DNA from: Candidatus Pseudoscillospira faecavium
GTDB lineage: Bacteria > Bacillota > Clostridia > Oscillospirales > Oscillospiraceae
DNA: 64,000 nucleotides
Reading direction: 5' to 3'
Assembly: GCA_904420565.1 (NCBI GenBank)
Contig: CAJFVV010000024.1
Span: 27,111-91,110, forward strand
Shown here in pieces: positions 8,984-19,582 of this stretch. Both the position numbers and the translations under genes were made by a program. The notes under the pieces were generated by a model. The model had not been told where the DNA came from. It did no database searches and saw only the letters and a program-made list of their open reading frames with translations. Position 1 is the first letter of the stretch. Every line of letters begins with the position of its first letter.

Positions 8984-10246
8984 ATGGGAATGACGATGAG
9001 TCAGAAAATTCTGGCAGCGCATGCGGGATTGGATCACGTGGAGGCTGGACAGCTGATTGAATGCAAGCTGGATCTGGTGCTTGGAAACGATATCACAACC
9101 CCGGTTGCAATCGGCGTGTTTGAGGATGCCGGACTCACACAGGTATTTGATCGCAACAAGATTGCCATTGTGCTGGATCATTACACGCCCTGCAAAGACA
9201 TTAAAGCGGCGCAACTGTGTGCAACAGCACGAAATTTTGCCAAAAAACATGAGATTAAAAACTTTTTTGACGTTGGCACCGTGGGTGTGGAGCATGCGCT
9301 GATTCCGGAAAAGGGATTGGCGATTCCCGGCGACTGCATTATCGGCGCCGATTCCCATACCTGTACTTATGGCGCTTTGGGCGCATTTTCTACCGGTATC
9401 GGCTCTACAGATATGGCGGCTGGTATGGCCACCGGCACAGCGTGGTTTAAGGTGCCGCAGGCAATCAAAGTTGTTTTAACCGGAAAAAAGCAGAAATATG
9501 TCAGCGGCAAAGATGTCATTCTCCATTTGATTGGTCTGATCGGTGTGGATGGTGCGCTTTACCAAAGTTTGGAATTTACAGGCGAAGGTGTCAGTGCACT
9601 TTCTATGGATGATCGTTTCACCATTTCCAATATGGCCATTGAGTGTGGCGCCAAAAACGGTATTTTCCCCGTGGATGAAAAAACCATTGCTTATCTGGCT
9701 GGACGCACGGATCGTCAGTATACAAAGTTCGAAGCAGATCCTGATGCGGTGTATGCCCGCACCATCACCATTGATCTGGATACACTCAAGCCCACTGTGG
9801 CTATGCCGCATTTGCCCTCCAATACCAAAACGGTGGATGAAGTGGCCGGCATGCCGCTGCAGCAGGTTGTCATCGGTTCCTGCACCAACGGGCGTATTCA
9901 GGACTTGCGGGAAGCGGCTGAAATTATGAAGGGCAAAACCGTTGCTTCCAACATCCGCTGCATTGTCATTCCGGCCACGCAGGAAAGCTATCTGCAGGCT
10001 GTAAAAGAAGGTTTGGTGGAAATCTTTATCAACGCCGGCTGCGCGGTGTCCACACCGACCTGCGGTCCCTGTTTGGGCGGCCATATGGGTGTGCTGGCGG
10101 ACAACGAATGGGCTATTTCTACGACCAACCGGAATTTTGTCGGCCGCATGGGGCCCACTTCGTCCATGATCATTTTGGCCAGTCCGGCAGTCGCAGCGGC
10201 ATCTGCGGTAAAAGGCTGCGTGGCTTCGCCTGAAGAAGTGGAATAA
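8984..10246 (+). CDS. leuC: 3-isopropylmalate dehydratase large subunit (LeuC/HacA type)
   Basis: Aconitase-family motifs ([35 protein letters not shown]). Start 8984 preferred over 8960 because of the SD GGAG. Confidence 0.93.
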   Translation: MGMTMSQKILAAHAGLDHVEAGQLIECKLDLVLGNDITTPVAIGVFEDAGLTQVFDRNKIAIVLDHYTPCKDIKAAQLCATARNFAKKHEIKNFFDVGTVGVEHALIPEKGLAIPGDCIIGADSHTCTYGALGAFSTGIGSTDMAAGMATGTAWFKVPQAIKVVLTGKKQKYVSGKDVILHLIGLIGVDGALYQSLEFTGEGVSALSMDDRFTISNMAIECGAKNGIFPVDEKTIAYLAGRTDRQYTKFEADPDAVYARTITIDLDTLKPTVAMPHLPSNTKTVDEVAGMPLQQVVIGSCTNGRIQDLREAAEIMKGKTVASNIRCIVIPATQESYLQAVKEGLVEIFINAGCAVSTPTCGPCLGGHMGVLADNEWAISTTNRNFVGRMGPTSSMIILASPAVAAASAVKGCVASPEEVE

Positions 10247-10260
10247 AGGAGGAAGAGATT

Positions 10261-10749
10261 ATGGCAAAAGTATATAAATATGGAGATAATGTGGATACGG
10301 ATGTCATCATCCCGGCAAGATATTTGAATGCTCCGGAAAAGAGTGAGCTGGCCAAGCATTGTATGGAAGATATCGATTTGGAATTTGCCAAAACTGTGCA
10401 GCCGGGCGATTTTATTGTGGCAGGTGCCAATTTCGGCTGCGGTTCTTCCAGGGAGCATGCCCCAATTGCCATTCAGGCCTGTGGAGTCAAATGTGTCATC
10501 GCAAAGAGTTTTGCGCGCATTTTCTACCGCAATGCCATTAATATCGGTTTTCCGATTATGGAATGCCCTAAAGCAGCGGAAGACATTGAAGCGGGAGATG
10601 CGGTCAGTGTCAACTTTTCTACCGGTGTGATTACCAATGAAACCAAAGGCAAAACCTATCAAAGCGCACCCTTTCCTGAGTTTGTCAACGGTATTATTGA
10701 AGCCGGCGGATTGATGAACTCTTTGAAAAAACGCGGTTTGGCTAAATAA
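10261..10749 (+). CDS. leuD: 3-isopropylmalate dehydratase small subunit
   Basis: 'GDNVDTDVIIPARYL' and 'NFGCGSSREHAPIAI'; follows leuC. Confidence 0.95.
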   Translation: MAKVYKYGDNVDTDVIIPARYLNAPEKSELAKHCMEDIDLEFAKTVQPGDFIVAGANFGCGSSREHAPIAIQACGVKCVIAKSFARIFYRNAINIGFPIMECPKAAEDIEAGDAVSVNFSTGVITNETKGKTYQSAPFPEFVNGIIEAGGLMNSLKKRGLAK

Positions 10750-10770
10750 AACGGAGAAGAGGAAGCATTT

Positions 10771-11853
10771 ATGGAATATAAAATTGCATTGATTCGGGGT
10801 GATGGCATTGGTCCGGAAATTGTGGAAGAGGCCGTTCATGTCATTAATACGATCGGGAGAAGATATGGTCATCAGTTTATATATACCGATGTCGATTTAG
10901 GTGGTTGCGCTACAGACAAATATGGTGTATCCTATCCTGAGGGGACAGCAGAGAAGTGCAAGGCCTGTGATGCCGTACTGTTGGGCGCGGTCGGTGGCCC
11001 GAAATGGGGACCGGATAAACCTGCCGAACAGCGGCCGGAGACGGCGCTGCTGGCGATTCGGAAAGATCTTGGCCTGTATGCCAATTTGCGCCATGCAACT
11101 TTGCGGCCGGCTTTGGTGGATGCCTCTCCGCTGAAAAAAGAGACAGCGGAAAAGGGCATCGATATCATGATGGTTCGTGAATTGATCGGCGGTATCTACT
11201 TTGGAAAACGCGGCCGTTATGAGACAGAAGACCGCGGCGTGGAATGCACCGATTTGATGGCATACAGCGAAATGGAAATCGAGCGTATCGGCCGCCGTGC
11301 TTTTGAATTGGCGCAGAAGCGTCATAAGCGCGTAGCTTCTGTTGACAAGGCCAATGTTTTGGAAACTTCCCGCCTGTGGCGCGCAACGATGCACCGTATC
11401 GCGGCAGATTACCCAGATGTGGAGCTGGAAGATGTACTGGTGGACAACTGTGCCATGCAGCTGGTACGGGATCCTTCTCAGTTTGATGTGATTGTAACCG
11501 AGAATATGTTCGGTGATATTTTGTCTGACGAGGCCAGCATGGTAACAGGTTCTTTGGGCTTGCTGCCCTCGGCTTCCATCGGAAGTCATGCTCCGGCGCT
11601 GTATGAGCCAATTCATGGCAGTGCCCCTGATATTGCCGGGCAGGACAAGGCCAACCCGATTGCAACGATTCTGTCTGTGGCAATGATGTTTAAGTATTCT
11701 TTTGATCTGCCGCAGGAATCGGAGGCGATTGAGCAGGCTGTTGATGCAGTTTTGGCTGCAGGTTGGCACACCGCAGATACCATGGGAAGTGATGACAAGC
11801 TGGTTGGATGCCAGGAGATGGGGCGCTTGATTTGCGAGGAATTGGAACGATAA
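10771..11853 (+). CDS. leuB: 3-isopropylmalate dehydrogenase
   Basis: 'LIRGDGIGPEIV', 'RELIGGIYFGKRG', 'ENMFGDILSDEASM'. Confidence 0.96.
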   Translation: MEYKIALIRGDGIGPEIVEEAVHVINTIGRRYGHQFIYTDVDLGGCATDKYGVSYPEGTAEKCKACDAVLLGAVGGPKWGPDKPAEQRPETALLAIRKDLGLYANLRHATLRPALVDASPLKKETAEKGIDIMMVRELIGGIYFGKRGRYETEDRGVECTDLMAYSEMEIERIGRRAFELAQKRHKRVASVDKANVLETSRLWRATMHRIAADYPDVELEDVLVDNCAMQLVRDPSQFDVIVTENMFGDILSDEASMVTGSLGLLPSASIGSHAPALYEPIHGSAPDIAGQDKANPIATILSVAMMFKYSFDLPQESEAIEQAVDAVLAAGWHTADTMGSDDKLVGCQEMGRLICEELER

Positions 11854-11885
11854 AAAGCGTTTTTTAATCTGGAAAGGAGTCTATT

Positions 11886-12656
11886 ATGCTGCTTGCTTTG
11901 GATGTGGGCAATCTGACGATGTCCATCGGGTTATTTGACAGAGAGGGGAATTTGAAATTTTTAGCTGTCCTTGACACGGATAAATCCAAAACGGCAGACC
12001 AGATTGCAATTGATCTGATGAATCTTTTTCAGCTATATCACTACGATTTGCGCAGTGTCAGCGGGAGCATTTTCTGCAGCGTTGTGCCGCCAATGGATTT
12101 CGGCATCGAAAAAGCGTTGACACGGCTGTTTGGAAAACCGCCAATCCGGGTGGGTCCCGGTGTGAAAACCGGGCTCAACATTCGCACGGAAATTCATACC
12201 CAGTTGGGTGTGGATCTGGTTTGCGGCGCAGTTGCAGCTATCAACAAGTTTAAACCGCCGATTATTATGATTGTAATGGGAACAGCTACGGTTTTCTGTT
12301 ATATTACAGAAAAAAAGAGCTTTGAAGGTGGGCTGCTGTTCCCGGGGGTAACAGTTTCCATGGAAGCACTTTCCAAACGCACAGCCCAGTTGCCGGATGT
12401 TTCTTTTGTGAAACCGGTTTCTTTAATCGGGAAAAATACCGAGGATTGCATGCAGTCCGGCATTGTCTATGGAACGGCTGCCATGATGGATGGGATTATC
12501 GACCGCATTCAGGCGTTAACCGGAAAAGATGCGTCGATTGTTGTCACTGGACCAAATGCACCGGTGATTGTCCGCTATTGCAACAATCACATTACCTATG
12601 ATAAAAATCTTGTAATGGATGGACTTTACCAGATTTATTGCAAAAACAAAACTTGA
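11886..12656 (+). CDS. coaX: Type III pantothenate kinase
   Basis: 'LLALDVGNLTMSIGLFD', 'GPGVKTGLNI' and 'LGVDLVCGAVAA', typical CoaX. Confidence 0.92.
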   Translation: MLLALDVGNLTMSIGLFDREGNLKFLAVLDTDKSKTADQIAIDLMNLFQLYHYDLRSVSGSIFCSVVPPMDFGIEKALTRLFGKPPIRVGPGVKTGLNIRTEIHTQLGVDLVCGAVAAINKFKPPIIMIVMGTATVFCYITEKKSFEGGLLFPGVTVSMEALSKRTAQLPDVSFVKPVSLIGKNTEDCMQSGIVYGTAAMMDGIIDRIQALTGKDASIVVTGPNAPVIVRYCNNHITYDKNLVMDGLYQIYCKNKT

Positions 12657-12660
12657 ATGA

Positions 12661-12703
12661 AAAATATCCCATTTATCTGCAAATACATGGGATATTTTTA
12701 TAA
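12661..12703 (+). terminator. Intrinsic terminator after coaX
   Basis: AAAATATCCCAT...ATGGGATATTTTTAT. Confidence 0.8.
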
Positions 12704-12737
12704 AAGGAATTTGTTTGAAACGTTTTCCACTTCATTC

Positions 12738-12766
12738 TTGCGCATCAAAACATTCCATATTATAAT
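12738..12766 (+). promoter_or_regulatory. Candidate sigma-A promoter for aminotransferase gene
   Basis: TTGCGC - 17 nt - TATAAT. Confidence 0.5.
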
Positions 12767-12803
12767 AATATGGCTATCAATAATCAGAGAGGGCTGAGCA
12801 GAG

Positions 12804-14000
12804 ATGAAAGAATTGTCCAGAATCGCATCTGCCATTGCGCCATCCAGCACGCTGGCAATCAATAATCTTTATAAACAGTTGAAAGCAGAGGGAAAAGATG
12901 CTTTGGGATTTGGTGTGGGTGAACCGGATTTTAATACACCTGAACCCATTAAGGCGGCAGGTATTCGGGCTATCAAAGAGAATCAGACGAAGTACACTGC
13001 GGCTTCTGGCACGCAGGAGTTAAAAGAGGCAATCTGCTATAGACTGGAGCAGGATTTTGGTGTGCAGTATACGCCGTCCGAAATTGCCGTAGCCAGCGGC
13101 GCCAAGCACAGCCTCTATATTGCGCTGCAGTGCCTGCTCAATCCGGGCGATGAAGTTATTCTGCCTGCACCATATTGGGTAAGTTATATTGAGATGATCC
13201 GTATGTGCGGGGGGGTGCCGGTGGTCATTCCTACAAGCCATGAGGAGCATTTCAAGATTACACCGGAGCAGTTGCACGCCGCCGTAACAGAAAAGACTAA
13301 AGCGATCATTCTCAATAATCCGTCCAACCCCACCGGCATGATTTACAATAAGGATGAACTTGCCGCACTGGCGGCCGTTTGTGTGGATGCGGATCTTTAT
13401 ATGATTGCTGATGAAATTTATTATTGCCTGGTATATGATGGGCGGCCTTTTACCAGCATGATTTCTTTGGGAGAGGATGTGCGCGCCCGCACAATTCTGG
13501 TTAACGGCGTTTCAAAAGCATATGCGATGACTGGGTGGCGGATCGGTTACACAGCAGCACCAGCTTCTATCACAAAAGTGATGAGTAATTATCTGGGGCA
13601 CTCTACTGCTGCGCCCAGTACGATTTCCCAGGCTGCTGCGGTGGAAGCTTTTCGGGGCAGCCAGGAGAGTGTGTATCAGATGCGCGCCGCTTTTGAAGAG
13701 CGCCGTAACTATATGGTGCAGCGTATGAATGCCATTGCGCATGTCAGTTGTTTGAAACCGGAAGGTGCCTTTTATGTAATGATGAATTTGGATGAAATTC
13801 TGGGTCATACCATCCGCGGGCATCAAATTCACACCTCGGCAGACTTTGCTTCAGCATTTGTACAGGAGGAAATGGTCGCTACAGTTCCAGGCAGTGCCTT
13901 TGGCGCCGATCACTACATCCGCTGGTCCTATGCCACAGATATGGATACCATTCAAAAAGCAATGGATCGACTCGAATCTTTTGTACAAGACATTCAATAA
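12804..14000 (+). CDS. Pyridoxal phosphate-dependent aminotransferase (aspartate aminotransferase type I)
   Basis: 'NNPSNPTG', 'NGVSKAYAMTGWRIGY' PLP-lysine motif. Confidence 0.92.
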   Translation: MKELSRIASAIAPSSTLAINNLYKQLKAEGKDALGFGVGEPDFNTPEPIKAAGIRAIKENQTKYTAASGTQELKEAICYRLEQDFGVQYTPSEIAVASGAKHSLYIALQCLLNPGDEVILPAPYWVSYIEMIRMCGGVPVVIPTSHEEHFKITPEQLHAAVTEKTKAIILNNPSNPTGMIYNKDELAALAAVCVDADLYMIADEIYYCLVYDGRPFTSMISLGEDVRARTILVNGVSKAYAMTGWRIGYTAAPASITKVMSNYLGHSTAAPSTISQAAAVEAFRGSQESVYQMRAAFEERRNYMVQRMNAIAHVSCLKPEGAFYVMMNLDEILGHTIRGHQIHTSADFASAFVQEEMVATVPGSAFGADHYIRWSYATDMDTIQKAMDRLESFVQDIQ

Positions 14001-14140
14001 TCGTACAGCAGAAGTTTCAGTGAAAGGGCGCTTGTTCGCTTCTGCTGCGGTCCTTTCGTTGACGATATTTGTACCCGTATGCTATCATACGCTCAGGAAA
14101 TTTTTTAGAGTAGAATAAGAACAGAAGAGGTTGATACGAG

Positions 14141-15577
14141 ATGAAGAACACTTATGAAAGCCCATTAGCATCGCGCTATGCCAGCGATGAAATGCTGTAT
14201 ATTTTTTCTCCGGACAAAAAATTCTCAACTTGGCGCCGGCTCTGGATAGCTTTAGCCCGTGCCGAAAAAGAACTGGGCCTCACGCAAATCACGGATGAAA
14301 TGATTGCGGAAATGGAAGCCCATGTTGATGATATCAACTATGATGTAGCAGCAGAAGAAGAAAAGCGGCTGCGCCATGATGTGATGGCGCATGTACATGC
14401 ATATGGTGCACAATGCCCCAAAGCAAAAGGAATTATCCATTTGGGTGCCACCAGCTGCTATGTGGGCGACAATACAGATATCATTATTATGCGGGAAGGT
14501 CTTATGCTGATCCGCAGCAAAGTCGTTCGTGTGCTGGCAGCATTGGCTCAGTTTGCAGATACTTATAAAGCTATGCCGACACTTGGTTTCACTCATTTTC
14601 AGGCAGCCCAGATGGTGACGGTTGGAAAACGTGCAACTCTTTGGATGAATGAGCTTCTGATGGACTTAAGTGAGCTGAATTTCCGAATTGAACATATGCA
14701 GCTTTTGGGGTCTAAGGGAACAACTGGCACACAGGCGAGTTTTATGGAGCTTTTTGCCGGGGATACAGATAAAATCAAAGACATGGAGAAGAAAATTGCG
14801 GCAGAAATGGGCTTTGATTCCGTTGTTCCGGTTTCTGGGCAAACTTATTCCCGGAAAGTGGATGCTGCCATTGTATCGACGCTTTCTGGTATTGCGCAGA
14901 GCGCTTCCAAGTTTGCCACAGATATCCGGCTGCTGTGCCATTTAAAAGAAGTGGAAGAACCTTTTGAAAAGAATCAGATCGGATCTTCTGCCATGCCTTA
15001 TAAGCGTAATCCTATGCGGTGTGAGCGTATTTGCTCTCTGGCGCGCTATGTCATTGCAGATGCGGCAAATCCGGCAGTGACTGCTGCAACACAATGGTTT
15101 GAACGGACATTAGACGATTCTGCCAATAAACGTATTTGTATTCCTGAAGCGTTTTTGGCAGTGGATGCTATTTTAAATATCTATTTGAATGTAGCCTCAG
15201 GGCTGATTGTGCATCCGAAAGTGATTGAAAAGCATATTATGGCGGAATTGCCGTTTATGGCTTCCGAAAATATTATGATGGATGCAGTCCTGCGCGGCGG
15301 TGATCGTCAGGAACTTCACGAAGAAATTCGTCTGATGTCCCTTGAAGCTGGTAAAAATGTCAAGGAACGAGGATTGGAAAACAATCTGATTGATTTGATT
15401 TCTGAGAATCCCAAATTCGGCATGAGCAGGGAGGAGCTGATGGTGCATATGAAACCAGAAGCCTATATTGGCCGCTGCCCGCAGCAGGTAGAGGAATTTC
15501 TGGAATATTGTGTGAAACCGGCTATTGCACCATATGCCGATGAATTGAGCAAAGAAGCAACTGCACTGAAGGTGTGA
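14141..15577 (+). CDS. purB: Adenylosuccinate lyase
   Basis: 'GSSAMPYKRNPMRCERICSLAR' signature; PurB-like throughout. Confidence 0.96.
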   Translation: MKNTYESPLASRYASDEMLYIFSPDKKFSTWRRLWIALARAEKELGLTQITDEMIAEMEAHVDDINYDVAAEEEKRLRHDVMAHVHAYGAQCPKAKGIIHLGATSCYVGDNTDIIIMREGLMLIRSKVVRVLAALAQFADTYKAMPTLGFTHFQAAQMVTVGKRATLWMNELLMDLSELNFRIEHMQLLGSKGTTGTQASFMELFAGDTDKIKDMEKKIAAEMGFDSVVPVSGQTYSRKVDAAIVSTLSGIAQSASKFATDIRLLCHLKEVEEPFEKNQIGSSAMPYKRNPMRCERICSLARYVIADAANPAVTAATQWFERTLDDSANKRICIPEAFLAVDAILNIYLNVASGLIVHPKVIEKHIMAELPFMASENIMMDAVLRGGDRQELHEEIRLMSLEAGKNVKERGLENNLIDLISENPKFGMSREELMVHMKPEAYIGRCPQQVEEFLEYCVKPAIAPYADELSKEATALKV

Positions 15578-15590
15578 GCACCTGCCATGC

Positions 15591-15626
15591 AAATCCCGCG
15601 AAAACAGTTGTTTTCGCGGGATTTAT
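15591..15626 (+). terminator. Intrinsic terminator after purB
   Basis: AAATCCCGCGAAAACA-gt-TGTTTTCGCGGGATTT. Confidence 0.85.
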
Positions 15627-15731
15627 ATTGACTTTATTTAGATATCTATCTATAATAAAACATTGTACTTATAAGGCCAACAATGATAAGTACGACTCAT
15701 AAAGAAAAATACAGTGATGGGAGATTCGAAA

Positions 15732-17048
15732 ATGAAAAAAAGGTACAACCCGGCCGGCTTTATTGTTATTTTGCTGGTCATTGTGCTGGGTACATGGACG
15801 ATCTTCAACGGCTTGAATTTGGGCATTGCCAAGCTTCCAAATGTTCAGGACGGCGTTGTCTTAGGGCTGGATCTTGTCGGTGGCGCTGAAATTACTTATG
15901 AAGCCGATTTGGAGGATGCCGGTGATATCTCGGCTGAGGAATTGAGCGAAGGTATGCGTTCTGCACAAACGATGCTGCGTCAGCGTTTGACAACATTAGG
16001 TTACACGGAAGCAGACGTGTATCTGTCTGGCGACGATCGTATTGTTGTTGCCATACCTAATATTGACAATCCGGAAGAAGCCGTTCAGATGTTGGGTTCC
16101 ACTGCAGAGGTCACGTTCTCTGATGCGGATGGCAATGTTATTCTGACCGGTGATGACTTGACAGGTGCCAGTGTGGCCTATGGCGATATTGACCAATCCG
16201 GATTTAATCAGTATTATGTTGATGTTGCTTTGAGCAGTGAAGGACAGGCAAAATTTACTGAGGCTACAAAAGAGGTTGCCAGCCGTACCGATGGGAGCAA
16301 TTATATTTCCATCAGCATGGATGACCAGGTTATCAGTTCTCCTTATGTTTCTTCAGAATATGCTGCAACCGGCATCAACAGTGAGCATGTTTCCATTACG
16401 CTGGGCAGCAATGCCACGCAGGAATATGCTTCTCAGCTGGCAGGACTGATTGCATCGGGGCAGCTTCCGTTTTCTTTAACCAATATTCAGTTGGATTCTG
16501 TTTCTGCAACTCTGGGGCTGCAGGCCCTGAATACCAGTATTCAGGCCGCAATTATTGGTCTGATTTTAATTATTCTTTTCATGGTGTTTTATTATCGGGT
16601 GCTCGGCCTTGCATCGGCGATTTCTCTGATTTTCTTTGCCGTTGTTTTTGTAAATGTCATTTCGTTCAGTCATTTGAATTTGACGCTGGCGGGCATTGCT
16701 GGTATTATTTTGACGCTGGGCATGGCTGTGGATGCCAACGTGATTATTTTCGAGCGTATTAAGGAAGAGTTGCAGGCTGGCCGCACTGTGCGCGTTGCAA
16801 TGGATGCGGGATTTAAGAATGCTTTTTCCGCTATTCTTGACTCCAACATTACTACTTGCATTGCAGCATGCTGCTTGTGGTGGCAGGGAACAGGTACGAT
16901 TGTCGGATTTGCCAAGACGCTGTTGATTGGTGTTATTCTGTCGATGTTTACCATGATTGTGATTACACGTGTGATTCTCAGAACCTTCTCCAATCGCACA
17001 CCCAAAAGTTTGGCAGCTTATGGCGTGAAAAAAGGAGGTGCTGAATAA
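15732..17048 (+). CDS. secD: Protein translocase subunit SecD
   Basis: 'GLDLVGGAEITYEA', 'MAVDANVIIFERIKEEL'; SecF follows. Confidence 0.95.
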   Translation: MKKRYNPAGFIVILLVIVLGTWTIFNGLNLGIAKLPNVQDGVVLGLDLVGGAEITYEADLEDAGDISAEELSEGMRSAQTMLRQRLTTLGYTEADVYLSGDDRIVVAIPNIDNPEEAVQMLGSTAEVTFSDADGNVILTGDDLTGASVAYGDIDQSGFNQYYVDVALSSEGQAKFTEATKEVASRTDGSNYISISMDDQVISSPYVSSEYAATGINSEHVSITLGSNATQEYASQLAGLIASGQLPFSLTNIQLDSVSATLGLQALNTSIQAAIIGLILIILFMVFYYRVLGLASAISLIFFAVVFVNVISFSHLNLTLAGIAGIILTLGMAVDANVIIFERIKEELQAGRTVRVAMDAGFKNAFSAILDSNITTCIAACCLWWQGTGTIVGFAKTLLIGVILSMFTMIVITRVILRTFSNRTPKSLAAYGVKKGGAE

Positions 17049-17050
17049 TC

Positions 17051-17980
17051 ATGAAAGATTTTACAAAATCTAAATTCAGTTTTGTGAAAAAATTTAAGAT
17101 TTTCGGCGTTATTTCTCTGATTTTGGCAGGCATCGGTTTGGGTTGCTTTTTGGCTACAGTCTTTGGGGCAAGTCCTTTTAACTTTGATATCGAATTTGCA
17201 GGTGGCGTGAAATCCATCTATGCATTGGGCGTCGACGTTGACCGCACTGTAACGGAACAACTCGATACGATTGTTTATGATGTCACAGGTGCCCATGCCT
17301 CTTCGATTCAGGCAACTGGTACAGACGGACAAAGTGTTCAGATCAAAACCTTAGAGCTCGACAGTGAGACCCGCGATGCCTTGTTTACAGCCATTCAAGA
17401 GGCTTATCCTGGCACAGAAATGACAGATTCGGGTTATATATCTGCAACAGTGGGCGATGATTTGAAAGCTGCTGCGGTTAAAGCATCTCTTTTAGCCATA
17501 TTGCTGATTTTGGTTTATATTACCATTCGGTTTGAATTTCGCTCTGGCTTGGCAGCTGTGGTAACGTTATGCCATGATATCTGTGTCATGATGGCGTTCT
17601 TTGCGATTTTCCAGCTGCCGATTAATATGAATTTCATTGCAGCAGCATTGACCATCCTCGGTTATTCCATCAATGCCACTATTGTTATCTTTGACCGGAT
17701 TCGCGAAAATTCCAAGGGTATCGGAGATAACAAGATTTTTGCCGAGATTACGGATCGCAGTATTTTACAGACAATAGCAAGAAGTATCAATACATCGTTG
17801 ACGACATTAATTCCTATCGTGTTAATTTTAATTTTGGGTGTGCCATCGATTCAGAATTTTGCCATTGCGTTGATTGTCGGTATTGTCAGCGGAACATATT
17901 CTTCGGTATTTATTGCCGGACCGCTGTGGGTTACACTGAAAAAACTCGGTAAAAAGAATGCTGAGAAGGCAAAAGCATAA
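17051..17980 (+). CDS. secF: Protein translocase subunit SecF
   Basis: 'FDIEFAGGVK', 'LGYSINATIVIFDRIREN'. Confidence 0.95.
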   Translation: MKDFTKSKFSFVKKFKIFGVISLILAGIGLGCFLATVFGASPFNFDIEFAGGVKSIYALGVDVDRTVTEQLDTIVYDVTGAHASSIQATGTDGQSVQIKTLELDSETRDALFTAIQEAYPGTEMTDSGYISATVGDDLKAAAVKASLLAILLILVYITIRFEFRSGLAAVVTLCHDICVMMAFFAIFQLPINMNFIAAALTILGYSINATIVIFDRIRENSKGIGDNKIFAEITDRSILQTIARSINTSLTTLIPIVLILILGVPSIQNFAIALIVGIVSGTYSSVFIAGPLWVTLKKLGKKNAEKAKA

Positions 17981-17990
17981 ATGTTATTTT

Positions 17991-18033
17991 CAAAACAGAG
18001 CAGATGAAACAAATGTTTCGTCTGCTCTGTTTG
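17991..18033 (+). terminator. Intrinsic terminator after secF
   Basis: CAAAACAGAGCAGATGAAAC-aaat-GTTTCGTCTGCTCTGTTTG. Confidence 0.8.
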
Positions 18034-18164
18034 CAATCAAACGATCTGCGATATTTCTATTAATATCAATAAAATTTGACAATGTCAATGCACAGCTGAA
18101 TCAAAGAAGCAGCGATACGCCGATTTGGAATATCGCTGCTTATTTTTGTCTCTCAAAAAGTATG

Positions 18165-19421
18165 TTATTTTGCCAGAACCTTTTTCAGTTTTGCAAAACG
18201 GGGAAGGGAGTCTACCATCGGCCGGTCAGGTTCGCCTTGAATCAGGGGCAGCACATAATCAATATATTCCTGATTCATACCGTTGCCATCTGCATTGATC
18301 CAGGCAAGGGGCACTTTCTTTTCTGTGTTGGCAACATCCGTCAAATTCAAAAGCTTTGTTTTGCAGATATATTTGCCATCTTCGTAAATACGCTCGAATG
18401 CGATCATCTTATCTGTTACACCAGCTACAGCGTGCTCCACAGCGGCTTTTCCTGCCATATAGGATTCTTCGATATCAGTTTTAGACGCCAAATGTGCGGC
18501 ACAACGCTGCAGAAGGCTCAGTTCAATGCCGCGGACTTTGGCACCGGTGCGCGCTTTTGCCAGGTCTGCCAGCGTAGGTGCCAACCCGCCAAGCTGTGCA
18601 TGGCCAAAACCATCGGTGGCAGAAGTACTCGCTTCAGATACAAAACTCCCGTCTGGGTAATGGATCCCTTCCGAAACAGCTACCAGGCAATTTCCTTTTT
18701 CTTTATAAACGCGATCCACATCGCTCAGAAATTGATCCATGTCGAAATCTGTCTCGGGAAGATAAATCAAATCAGGACCACACCCATAATGAGAGGCCAA
18801 AGCTGCAGAAGCTGCCAGCCAACCGGCGTGTCTGCCCATAATTTCCACGATGACTACCATACCGGTATCATAGACGCGTGCATCATGGTAAACTTCCATG
18901 CAGGAGGTTGCGATATATTTGGCAGCGCTGCCATAGCCGGGGCAGTGATCTGTCCCAAACAGATCGTTGTCGATTGTTTTGGGTACCCCCATAACACGGC
19001 ATTCATAACCGACTTTCTGCATATACTTGCTGATTTTATTGCAGGTATCCATGGAGTCATTTCCGCCGTTATAGAAAAAATAACGGACATCGTATTTTTT
19101 GAAAATTTCCAAAATCCGTTTATAATCAGTATCGTCCACATCAGGGTCTTTCATTTTATAACGACAGGAGCCAAGCGCTGAAGATGGGGTATAACGCAAA
19201 AGCGCCAACTCTTCTGGATCTTCCTGGCTCATATCAAACAGCCGATCATTCAGCACACCGACAATTCCATGCTCAGCTCCCAGAACACGAGTGATGGAAT
19301 TTTCTTTTAATGCGGTTTCAATTACACCCAATGCGCTGGCATTGATCACAGAAGTGGGCCCTCCGGATTGTCCAATGATACATGCGCCTTTCAATTCGCT
19401 CATTTTCTGATTACCTCCCAA
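18165..19421 (-). CDS. 6-phosphofructokinase, probably pyrophosphate-dependent
   Basis: 'IGQSGGPTSVINA', 'GGNDSMDT' (not GGDG), 'PKTIDNDL', 'IVEIMGRHAGWLA'. Confidence 0.9.
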   Translation of the reverse strand: MGGNQKMSELKGACIIGQSGGPTSVINASALGVIETALKENSITRVLGAEHGIVGVLNDRLFDMSQEDPEELALLRYTPSSALGSCRYKMKDPDVDDTDYKRILEIFKKYDVRYFFYNGGNDSMDTCNKISKYMQKVGYECRVMGVPKTIDNDLFGTDHCPGYGSAAKYIATSCMEVYHDARVYDTGMVVIVEIMGRHAGWLAASAALASHYGCGPDLIYLPETDFDMDQFLSDVDRVYKEKGNCLVAVSEGIHYPDGSFVSEASTSATDGFGHAQLGGLAPTLADLAKARTGAKVRGIELSLLQRCAAHLASKTDIEESYMAGKAAVEHAVAGVTDKMIAFERIYEDGKYICKTKLLNLTDVANTEKKVPLAWINADGNGMNQEYIDYVLPLIQGEPDRPMVDSLPRFAKLKKVLAK

Positions 19422-19582
19422 AATTCATGTCTCTCACAAGAAAAACACAATAGAGTAATTTTATTTTACCATGTTTTTTCAAAAAAGTATAGATCGATTG
19501 ACCAAAAAACAGGGAATTAGACTTGCAATTCTTTGTCGATATGATAAAATTTAAATACAAATTGTTGAGGAGATGAAATTTC

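Noticed and set aside
17958-19181. 407-aa plus-strand ORF
   Set aside because: Antisense to the well-supported phosphofructokinase gene; no recognisable domain.
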